Origin: JARRQB01 sp965368585
GTDB lineage: Bacteria; Pseudomonadota; Gammaproteobacteria; Chromatiales; Chromatiaceae
DNA: 20,198 nucleotides
NCBI GenBank assembly: GCA_965368585.1
Contig: CBDUNM010000092.1
Location: 1-20,198, forward strand
Reading direction: 5' to 3'
A program made the translations under genes and the position numbers. This document shows, piece after piece, positions 14,688-20,198 of this stretch. The notes beneath the pieces were generated by a model. It saw nothing but the letters and a program-made list of their open reading frames with translations, had not been told where the DNA came from and did not search any database. How positions within the stretch are numbered: the stretch's first letter is position 1; each line of letters begins with the position of its first letter.

Positions 14688-16073
14688 ATGCTCACAATCT
14701 ACAACGATCTGACCGGCAAAAAAGAGCCCTTCGAGCCACTCGAGGCGGGCAAGGTGCGCATGTATGTCTGCGGTATGACCGTTTACGACCTGTGTCACCT
14801 CGGCCACGCCCGGGTCATGGTGGTGTTCGACGTCGTCGCGCGCTACCTGCGGGCGCGCGGCTTTGCAGTCACCTATATCCGTAACATCACGGACATCGAC
14901 GACAAGATCATCAACCGTGCCAACGAGCGCGGTGAGCCTTTTCACCAGCTGACCGAGCGCTTCATTCGGGCGATGCACGACGACGCGGGCGCCCTGGGTG
15001 TGCTCCCTCCCGATGCGGAACCCAAGGCGACCGATCATATTGGCGAAATCGTCACCATGATCGAACGTCTGATCGCCAACAGACACGCCTATGCCGCCGA
15101 TAACGGCGACGTTTATTTCGACGTACGCAGTTTTCCCGCGTACGGTAAGCTGTCGGGGAAATCCATCGATGACCTCGAGTCGGGGGCGCGGGTCGAACCC
15201 GGAGAAAGTAAACGCGACCCGTTGGATTTCGCGCTGTGGAAGTCGGCCAAGCCGGGAGAGCCCGCCTGGGACTCGCCGTGGGGCCAAGGGCGCCCCGGCT
15301 GGCATATTGAATGTTCCGCGATGTCGACCAAGGCGCTCGGCGACACCTTCGATATCCACGGCGGCGGTGCGGACCTGACCTTTCCACATCACGAGAACGA
15401 AATTGCGCAGTCCGAGGGAGCGACTGGGCATCCTTTCGTAAGGTACTGGATGCACAATGGTTTTGTTCGTATCGACGACGAAAAGATGTCCAAGTCGTTG
15501 GGCAATTTTTTTACCGTCCGGGAGATACTGACACGCTATCAGCCCGAGGAGGTGCGCTATTTCATTCTGACCAGCCAGTATCGGTCGCCGCTCAACTACG
15601 ACGAAGACCACCTCGACAACGCCCGCGGCGCCTTGACGCGGTTCTATACCGCCCTGCGCGACCTGCCCGCGGCCGAGCCGGCGCAATCGATGGCCTTTCG
15701 GGCGCGGTTTCACGCGGCGATGGACGATGATTTCAATACGCCGGGGGCCCTGGCGGTGCTGTTCGACCTGGTGCGCGAGATCAACCGGGTACGTGGTGAA
15801 GACCGGCAGGCAGCCGCGGCGTTGGCGGCGGATCTGCGCGATCTGGGCGGCATCCTCGGTATACTGCAGGACGAACCGGAACGCTACTTGAGGGGCGGTG
15901 ATGTGTCGCAGGAAGGTTCGGATGACGCGGAGATCGAAGCGCTGATTGCACAGCGGACACAAGCCAAGCGGGACAGGAACTGGGTCGAAGCGGATCGAAT
16001 ACGTGAAAAACTTGCGGCGCGTAACATCGTCCTGGAGGACGGACCGCAGGGGACCACCTGGCGACGGGGGTAA
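14688..16073 (+). CDS. cysS: Cysteinyl-tRNA synthetase
   Basis: A 461-residue class I aminoacyl-tRNA synthetase that charges tRNA-Cys in the cytoplasm; the length equals that of the usual bacterial enzyme. The zinc ligands are in the standard positions (C28 in MYVCGMTVYD, C209 in HIECSAMS, H234 and E238 in FPHHENEIAQSE). The nucleotide-binding signatures are HLGH (37-40, the HIGH motif) and KMSKS (266-270). The C-terminal anticodon-binding region is complete, ending IVLEDGPQGTTWRRG. The ATG at 14688 starts the typical MLTIYNDLTGKKEPFEP sequence. It is divergent from ppiA and is followed after 7 bases by a small unrecognised gene that is probably co-transcribed. Confidence 0.98.
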   Translation: MLTIYNDLTGKKEPFEPLEAGKVRMYVCGMTVYDLCHLGHARVMVVFDVVARYLRARGFAVTYIRNITDIDDKIINRANERGEPFHQLTERFIRAMHDDAGALGVLPPDAEPKATDHIGEIVTMIERLIANRHAYAADNGDVYFDVRSFPAYGKLSGKSIDDLESGARVEPGESKRDPLDFALWKSAKPGEPAWDSPWGQGRPGWHIECSAMSTKALGDTFDIHGGGADLTFPHHENEIAQSEGATGHPFVRYWMHNGFVRIDDEKMSKSLGNFFTVREILTRYQPEEVRYFILTSQYRSPLNYDEDHLDNARGALTRFYTALRDLPAAEPAQSMAFRARFHAAMDDDFNTPGALAVLFDLVREINRVRGEDRQAAAALAADLRDLGGILGILQDEPERYLRGGDVSQEGSDDAEIEALIAQRTQAKRDRNWVEADRIREKLAARNIVLEDGPQGTTWRRG

Positions 16074-16080
16074 AAAGCGG

Positions 16081-16437
16081 TTGGCTCAGAAACTGAAGGT
16101 ATTCGGCGTTTTCTATCGCGATTTCGTGCGCGAAGTCGTGATCAGCTCCGCCAAGCCGGAGTCGCTCCTGGCCGATCGTATCCCGGCATTGGCGCGCCGC
16201 TTGCTCGTGAACGAGGATAACTATCTCGGGGTCGTCGATCAGCACGAAATGATCCTGCAGTTGTACCTCGACGATGACGGCCAGGTCGTCATGGAGTTGC
16301 TGCGCCCGGATACCCCGGGCTGCCTGCGGTCGACCGTGCCCATGGCCGAGGCCATAGAGCGTTTGTCCGATCTGCCCGAGCGCTTCGATGCGAACATGTT
16401 GCACAACGCCGAACTGATCAATGACGAAGGCGCATGA
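16081..16437 (+). CDS. Conserved-looking small hypothetical protein downstream of cysS
   Basis: I do not recognise this 118-residue protein. The TTG at 16081 is the most likely start: it lies just after the cysS stop (16071-16073), has a purine-rich GGGGGTAAAAAGCGG ahead of it and gives MAQKLKVFGVFYRDFVREVV. The open frame continues upstream inside cysS, but that part has a composition unlike a real protein. The product is soluble and slightly acidic, with alternating helix-like and strand-like segments (RIPALARRLLVNEDNYLGVV, HEMILQLYLDDDGQVVMELL) and no signal peptide, membrane helix or metal motif. The closing segment ANMLHNAELINDEGA is hydrophilic. Its position suggests co-expression with cysS; no function can be given. 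Confidence 0.65.
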   Translation: MAQKLKVFGVFYRDFVREVVISSAKPESLLADRIPALARRLLVNEDNYLGVVDQHEMILQLYLDDDGQVVMELLRPDTPGCLRSTVPMAEAIERLSDLPERFDANMLHNAELINDEGA

Positions 16438-16667
16438 CCCGCGAGAGACGCGGCAGTCTTGGGCAACACCCCGGCCTGGCCGCCGCCGCCGACGTGAGTG
16501 CGCCTGTATGCGCTCCGCGCGCAATGCCTGGCAGTCTGGTCGCGTATCGCGGGCGTCGATGTCTGTAGATCCATCTGGCGGGGAGACCTGAAGCGGAGCA
16601 TGGCCGTCGGTCATGGTCAGCGTGTTAGTTTGCCGCCGGCAGTCCGGTTTGTCCTCGGGAGTCTTGT

Positions 16668-17906
16668 ATGCAAACGCAAATAGTCGATTCGCTGCGAAAT
16701 ACGCCAATGGGACAAGAGGCGGATCGTATCCTGCGTTCGTGCGTGCACTGCGGTTTTTGCACGGCGACCTGCCCAACCTACCAGGAGTTGGGGGATGAGC
16801 TCGACGGCCCGCGAGGCCGTATCTACCTGATTAAAAACGTTCTGGAAGGCGATCCGGCGACCAGAGAGATTCAGGGACACCTGGATCGCTGTCTGACCTG
16901 TTTGAACTGTACCACGACCTGTCCCTCGGGCGTCGAGTATGATCGGCTAGTCGACATCGGCCGGGAGTATGTCGAACAGCGCGTGTCACGTCCCCCGGTC
17001 GAGCGTTTCGCGCGCTGGCTGCTGCGCAAGGTAATTCCCTACCCGAACCGATTCGTGCCACTGCTGAAACTCGGCCGGTTGATGCGGCCAGTGGTGCCGA
17101 GAGTGCTGCGTAAAAAGATCCCGCTGGTCTTGACCGCCGCCGCGGTTCGCTCGGCCGAATTCCCGCGGCGCGTCATTCTGCACCAGGGCTGTGTGCAACC
17201 CACCTTGACACCGGCGACGGACGCGGCGGCGATTCGAGTGCTGAATCAACTTCGTATCGGCGTCGTGCAAACCGGAGCCGCCTGCTGTGGCGCTGTCAGC
17301 CAGCACCTGGCCGCGCCGGAAGAGGCGGCCCGCTTCATGCGGAAGAACATCGATACCTGGTGGCCGTACATCGAGGCGGGTGCCGAGGCGATCGTCATGA
17401 CCGCCAGCGGGTGCGGTGCCATGTTGAAAGACTACGGTTACTATTTGCGCCATGACGCGCAGTACGCCGCGCGCGCGGCCAAGGTATCCAGGCTCGCCAA
17501 GGACCTGTGCGAGATTGTGGCTGCATCCGACCTGCAGCATCTGTCGAGCGAGGCACCGAAGCGCATCGCCTTCCACCCGCCATGCACTTTGCAGCACGGC
17601 CAGAAACTGATGGGTCGCGTTGAGTCATTGCTGACCGCTTCCGGGTTTGAACTCTTACCGGTGCGCGACTCACACAGCTGCTGTGGTTCCGCCGGCACGT
17701 ATTCCATTCTGCAGCCGGAGCTGTCGAACCGTCTGCTGGTAAAAAAACTCGATGCACTCGAGCAGGAGCAGCCGCAACTGATAGTGACCTCGAACGTCGG
17801 TTGCCAGACACACTTGCAGACCGCGACCGAAGTGCCGGTGGTGCACTGGATAGAGTTGTTCGACGCCCGAGGGAGTTGGACCCAAGGTCCTCGCGCGGCA
17901 AGGTGA
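16668..17906 (+). CDS. glcF: Glycolate oxidase iron-sulfur subunit GlcF
   Basis: A 412-residue two-cluster ferredoxin plus double CCG-domain protein, the expected size for GlcF, the electron-transfer subunit of membrane-associated glycolate oxidase (GlcDEF), which oxidises glycolate to glyoxylate. Two [4Fe-4S] motifs are present: C25-x2-C28-x2-C31-x3-C35-P (CVHCGFCTATCP) and C75-x2-C78-x2-C81-x3-C85-P (CLTCLNCTTTCP). Two CCG modules follow (CCG at 206-208 and 338-340), with the other cysteines at C175, C249, C306 and C379. The LGDELDGPRGRIYLIKNVLEG segment (41-61) is typical of GlcF. ATG 16668 has GGGAG upstream. Unusually, neither glcD nor glcE lies beside it: upstream is a small unknown gene and downstream a convergent ATP-grasp gene. 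Related (S)-lactate or glycerol-3-phosphate dehydrogenase subunits are the alternative. Confidence 0.88.
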   Translation: MQTQIVDSLRNTPMGQEADRILRSCVHCGFCTATCPTYQELGDELDGPRGRIYLIKNVLEGDPATREIQGHLDRCLTCLNCTTTCPSGVEYDRLVDIGREYVEQRVSRPPVERFARWLLRKVIPYPNRFVPLLKLGRLMRPVVPRVLRKKIPLVLTAAAVRSAEFPRRVILHQGCVQPTLTPATDAAAIRVLNQLRIGVVQTGAACCGAVSQHLAAPEEAARFMRKNIDTWWPYIEAGAEAIVMTASGCGAMLKDYGYYLRHDAQYAARAAKVSRLAKDLCEIVAASDLQHLSSEAPKRIAFHPPCTLQHGQKLMGRVESLLTASGFELLPVRDSHSCCGSAGTYSILQPELSNRLLVKKLDALEQEQPQLIVTSNVGCQTHLQTATEVPVVHWIELFDARGSWTQGPRAAR

Positions 17907-17914
17907 AATTATCG

Positions 17915-17940
17915 CAACCGAGTGCGCTTTCGCGCGGTTG
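17915..17940. terminator. Weak bidirectional hairpin between glcF and ATP-grasp gene
   Basis: In the 34-bp gap between two convergent stops, CAACC (17915-17919) pairs with GGTTG (17936-17940) and an inner GCGC pairs with GCGC around a TTTC loop, with a 4-base bulge on one side. No T-tract follows on either strand. The location fits a shared terminator but the structure is imperfect. Confidence 0.3.
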
Positions 17941-19236
17941 TCACCGACTTGTCGCTTTACGGCCGATCAGGTTCGCGAAGGCGCTCCCGAGGTCGGTCAG
18001 GCGCTTTTTCTTGAATGCGTACATCCCAAACAGGCGAAAGAACAGGACGACCGCCGGGGCAGGGTCATCCCAGGAGAAAAAGGTGAATACGCGTTTACCC
18101 TGCAGCGATTTCCACCATTCGCCGAACGTGATCTGGTTTTGCGACAGATAGCCGCCGGTTGAAAATACCGACAGCAGGTCGCGGTACAGGTCTATCCACA
18201 GTATATCCGGCTCGGTATTGACCAGCGGGTCGACGGGCATGCCGAGTATATGCCGGTAGGCAATGTATTCCATGTTTACGCCGCTGCGTTCCGACAGTCG
18301 CGATTGGGCGGTGGTGCGTGCGTTGATTTCGACGAACTTGAGCTGGCCGTCGCTCGCATCTCGTTGTATTTCCGCTTCCGCCAGACCGCGATATTTGATC
18401 TTCCGCAGTAAATCGAGAAACATATCGACCAGTTCCTGGTCGACGATCGTTTTGCATACGCATGCGTTGCCGAAGTCGGTTGGAAAGATTCGGACCTTCT
18501 TATACGCGTTCAGTCCCAGCGGTTCGGATTCGTCGGAAAAATACGTGTAAATAAGGTAGCGCTCGGTGCCGAGCAGTTGTTTTTGAACGATGACGCCGTC
18601 TTCCGCGGCGGCGACCTTTTCGTAGACCTCCAGCAGTTCCGATCGGGAGGTGATCTTCAAGCACTTGTTGCCGAAATTCGTGGAAAACGTGTGCGATTGC
18701 GAAGGTTTGATGATGTACGGAAATTGCAGTTCGTCGGCGAATCCCTCGACGTCGGCAACGGACCGGGGCAGGTAGGTCTTGGCGTGCGGCGCTCCGTGCT
18801 CCTGCAGCATCCTGTAGAACGACGTTTTGTCCGTCAGTTGCTCGGCCAGTTCATAGGGGGCTAACGGAATATGGAAGTAAGGCTCGAGTTCCTGGCGGTG
18901 GCGCAGCAGCACCATGAGTTGCTCGTCACCGTTGACGAACAAGACGGGCTTGGGCGATAGCTGCTTTCCCAGGTTGACGATAAACGCGATGAATGCCTGC
19001 TCGGACACCTCATGGTCGGGGCAGACCACCTTGTCGGCGTACCTCGAGCGGAAGGTGATGTTCTTGGCATCGGACGAGACGGCGATAACCGGTACACCGG
19101 CACGGCCGAGATTGACGACTACGCCGTAACTGTTGGCGTCGCCGGTGTTGACGACGACAGCGACTGGCAGTTTGGATTTGCCGGCAGCCCGGGCGATGAT
19201 TTTCTTTAAACGAGTGTCTGATTGAGTGCCGGTCAT
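17941..19236 (-). CDS. ATP-grasp superfamily carboxylate-amine ligase-like protein
   Basis: A 431-residue ATP-grasp protein of unassigned substrate. The N-terminal ~120 residues form a Rossmann-like pre-ATP-grasp domain (VAVVVNTGDANSYGVVVNLGRAGVPVIAVS, 25-54). The ATP-grasp region follows: YIIKPSQSHTFSTNFGNKCL (174-193), VIVQKQLLGTERYLIYTYF (215-233) and the metal site FVEINARTTAQSRL (301-314), where E303 and N305 are the expected Mg ligands. The C-terminal ~90 residues have aromatic and hydrophobic stretches (FTFFSWDDPAPAVVLFFRLFGMYAF) and a basic tail (KKKRL), suggesting membrane association. ATG 19236 is taken as start; TTG 19242 would add two residues. It stands alone, with its own promoter and a long leader. 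Similar proteins accompany surface polysaccharide or peptide-ligase loci, but nothing nearby identifies a partner. Confidence 0.75.
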   Translation of the reverse strand: MTGTQSDTRLKKIIARAAGKSKLPVAVVVNTGDANSYGVVVNLGRAGVPVIAVSSDAKNITFRSRYADKVVCPDHEVSEQAFIAFIVNLGKQLSPKPVLFVNGDEQLMVLLRHRQELEPYFHIPLAPYELAEQLTDKTSFYRMLQEHGAPHAKTYLPRSVADVEGFADELQFPYIIKPSQSHTFSTNFGNKCLKITSRSELLEVYEKVAAAEDGVIVQKQLLGTERYLIYTYFSDESEPLGLNAYKKVRIFPTDFGNACVCKTIVDQELVDMFLDLLRKIKYRGLAEAEIQRDASDGQLKFVEINARTTAQSRLSERSGVNMEYIAYRHILGMPVDPLVNTEPDILWIDLYRDLLSVFSTGGYLSQNQITFGEWWKSLQGKRVFTFFSWDDPAPAVVLFFRLFGMYAFKKKRLTDLGSAFANLIGRKATSR

Positions 19237-19370
19237 CGCCAATGCCTGGTTGATAGGGACTGCTCACCCGTCCGCAAAGCGTGGATGGTTCGCTTTGTTC
19301 GGGAGTTTTTGTCGACTCCGGGTTCGGAACGCGCAGCCGGGTCGTCGACCAACCTCGAAGGAGGCGCGGC

Positions 19371-19400
19371 ATTATACGGCGTAGCGAGGTGCATTGTGAA
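19371..19400 (-). promoter_or_regulatory. Sigma70-type promoter of ATP-grasp gene
   Basis: On the minus strand TTCACA (19400-19395, five of six consensus bases) is followed after 18 bp by a perfect TATAAT (19376-19371). Transcription would begin near 19364, leaving a leader of about 128 bases before the ATG at 19236. This is the best promoter match in the window. Confidence 0.65.
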
Positions 19401-19484
19401 TGGAGCTTTTCCAAAGGCGGACGGTGTTCCGCTGCTTGGAACATGCAGGCTATCGGCCTGAGGTATGAATTCTTGCGCGCGAGC

Positions 19485-19530
19485 GACCGACCGCGCCGGG
19501 TAACGATTCGCGGTCGCGCAGCGGTCGGTC
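19485..19530. repeat. 10-bp perfect inverted repeat
   Basis: GACCGACCGC (19485-19494) and GCGGTCGGTC (19521-19530) form a perfect 10-bp stem around a 26-base GC-rich spacer that can itself fold partly. It lies between the terminator-like hairpin and the promoter of the ATP-grasp gene. No T-tract follows. It could be an operator, a second terminator or a structured element; no function is assigned. Confidence 0.6.
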
Positions 19531-19576
19531 CCGGGGGGTCGGTTTAGATCTTGATGGGATTTATTAACTTGTGGAA

Positions 19577-19637
19577 GAAAATAATATTCTGTTCGCGCCG
19601 CTCGGGCGATGCGGATCCCGAGTCACTCGAGCGGCGC
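19577..19637 (-). terminator. Terminator-like hairpin after the repeat/heme gene
   Basis: CGAGCGGCGC (19628-19637) and GCGCCGCTCG (19595-19604) pair perfectly over 10 bp. Read on the minus strand, this lies just after the TAG of the repeat/heme gene and is followed by GAACAGAATATTATTTTCTT, a T-rich but interrupted stretch. An inner alternative stem (CTCGGG 19601-19606 with CCCGAG 19617-19622) exists. A rho-independent terminator is the likeliest reading. Confidence 0.55.
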
Positions 19638-19653
19638 TGCCGATAGTAGCCGT

Positions 19654-20198
19654 CTAAAACGCCCTGTTGAGGAAATCTCCGATGGTTCGGATATCCCCGT
19701 CGGTCAATCCGAGGCAATCGCTGTGTTGGCGAATCGACGGCAGGCTGGCGCAGATCGTCAGCGCCCTGCCGGAAATGTCGATGCCCAGTGCGTCGAACGA
19801 GGTGACATTCATCGTGACACTGGCGGTGTCGCTGCTGACGCCGTCGGTGGCGCCGTAAGTGAAAGTGTCTGTTCCCGAAAATCCCGGTATGCCATGGCAG
19901 GTCGAACAATTACTTCGGTACAGATTCAAACCGTCAGCTTCGAAGGCCAGGCCGGCTTGCCGGTAGGTGATGGTGTTGTCCGCGTTGAGTGTTACCTCGC
20001 CGTTGGCCGGCTGCGTGATACTCGCCGGATCCACCGTCAGGGCGCCGCTCGGCGTATCGTTGTCGAGGACGCTTAGCGTAGCCGCCAAGTCGGAAAACGT
20101 CGAGCCGAGATCGTTGTTGGCGACGACGCTCGCCGGCGCGGTTGCCGCGACCGTGACGGTGTCAGGCGCGCTGTCGAACTCGCCGTCGTTGACGGTGA
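19654..20198 (-). CDS. C-terminus of cadherin/Ig-like repeat protein with embedded c-type heme motif
   Basis: The frame is open from the right edge of the window to TAG at 19654-19656, so only the last ~180 residues are seen; the TTG at 20088 is internal. The edge sequence TVNDGEFDSAPDTVTVAA is the end of one adhesin-type beta-sandwich repeat. The next repeat starts VANNDLGSTFSDL... VLDNDTPSGALTVDPASITQ and continues PANGEVTLNADNTITYRQAG. Before the normal closing strand PGFSGTDTFTYGATDG an extra ~22-25 residues intervene, LAFEADGLNLYRSNCSTCHG, with a CSTCH heme c attachment motif. The last ~45 residues (DALGIDISGRALTICASLPS... LTDGDIRTIGDFLNRAF) look like the C-terminal helix of a class I cytochrome c. 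An exported, surface or periplasmic electron-transfer protein is inferred. The axial heme ligand is not evident in the visible part. Confidence 0.7.
   Translation of the reverse strand, partial: TVNDGEFDSAPDTVTVAATAPASVVANNDLGSTFSDLAATLSVLDNDTPSGALTVDPASITQPANGEVTLNADNTITYRQAGLAFEADGLNLYRSNCSTCHGIPGFSGTDTFTYGATDGVSSDTASVTMNVTSFDALGIDISGRALTICASLPSIRQHSDCLGLTDGDIRTIGDFLNRAF

Larger units (their letters stand above)
19237..19653. other. Intergenic region upstream of ATP-grasp gene and downstream of repeat/heme protein
   Basis: 417 bp without a credible gene. It holds, on the minus strand, a terminator-like hairpin after the repeat/heme gene, a second 10-bp inverted repeat, a strong promoter and a ~128-base leader of the ATP-grasp gene. 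The leader contains two small hairpins (AAAGCG 19276-19281 with CGCTTT 19291-19296; GGAGT 19302-19306 with ACTCC 19315-19319). No known riboswitch is recognised. Confidence 0.6.

Noticed and set aside
14643..15962. 439-codon open frame antisense to cysS
   Set aside because: It lies entirely opposite an unmistakable cysS with intact motifs; its translation is Arg/Val/Gly-rich with no recognisable domain, as expected from GC-rich codon bias.
16434..16568. 44-codon ORF starting at an ATGA overlap with the small gene after cysS
   Set aside because: The overlap is suggestive, but the translation is Ala/Arg-rich low complexity and there is no ribosome binding site or recognisable feature.
15781..16776. 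331-codon minus-strand frame spanning the cysS end and glcF start
   Set aside because: Crosses three plus-strand genes with better support; Arg/Pro/His-rich and featureless.
19310..19340. GGGTTCGGA resembling a tRNA T-loop
   Set aside because: No matching acceptor, D or anticodon stems can be drawn around it.

Overview
The window reads as chromosome of a GC-rich, Gram-negative, probably halotolerant gammaproteobacterium. The Gram-negative call rests on lpxH (lipid A synthesis), a Sec-signal-bearing periplasmic PPIase and periplasmic HlyD-type adaptors. The gammaproteobacterial call rests on the lpxH - ppiB/ppiA - cysS neighbourhood, which resembles the lpxH-ppiB-cysS arrangement known from Escherichia coli. 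Osmotic stress is suggested by the N-acetylglutaminylglutamine amide (NAGGN) osmolyte trio at the left end. Taxonomy below class level is not resolved from the sequence.

Layout, left to right. (1) 1-3103, plus strand: the end of an asparagine-synthase-like amidotransferase, the GNAT/ATP-grasp dipeptide synthetase ngg, and the M42 peptidase that accompanies them. (2) 3334-4041, plus: a PAP2 membrane phosphatase, convergent with (3). (3) 4059-11387, minus: a tightly packed four-gene cassette. In transcription order it encodes a membrane HlyD-type adaptor with a cytoplasmic GAF domain, an M50/S2P-like membrane metalloprotease with a PqqD-like N-terminus and a HlyD-like C-terminus, a shortened SecA-like ATPase, and a secreted HlyD-type adaptor with a SPOR-like C-terminal domain. 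(4) 11712-12569, plus: an HDOD signalling protein, divergent from the cassette. (5) 12586-14566, minus: lpxH, ppiB, ppiA. (6) 14688-17906, plus: cysS, a small unrecognised gene, and a glcF-like iron-sulfur subunit without glcD or glcE beside it. (7) 17941-19236, minus: an orphan ATP-grasp ligase behind a good sigma70-type promoter. (8) 19654-20198, minus, cut by the window edge: the C-terminus of a cadherin/Ig-like repeat protein in which a c-type heme motif (CSTCH) interrupts a repeat.

The most interesting unit is the 7.3-kb cassette (3). It pairs a SecA-type motor that has both nucleotide-binding domains but lacks most of the helical scaffold, the two-helix finger and the C-tail with an intramembrane-type metalloprotease and three HlyD-like barrel-sandwich modules. 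There is no ABC ATPase, RND pump, TolC-like outer-membrane protein or obvious substrate in the window. Overlapping stop and start codons indicate co-translation. I infer a dedicated export and processing apparatus for an unidentified envelope or surface substrate; the sequence does not show the substrate. The second most unusual object is the heme motif inside an adhesin-type repeat at the right edge.

I saw no rRNA or tRNA gene, insertion sequence, phage gene or CRISPR array. Long open frames antisense to real genes are common here and are explained by the high GC content.
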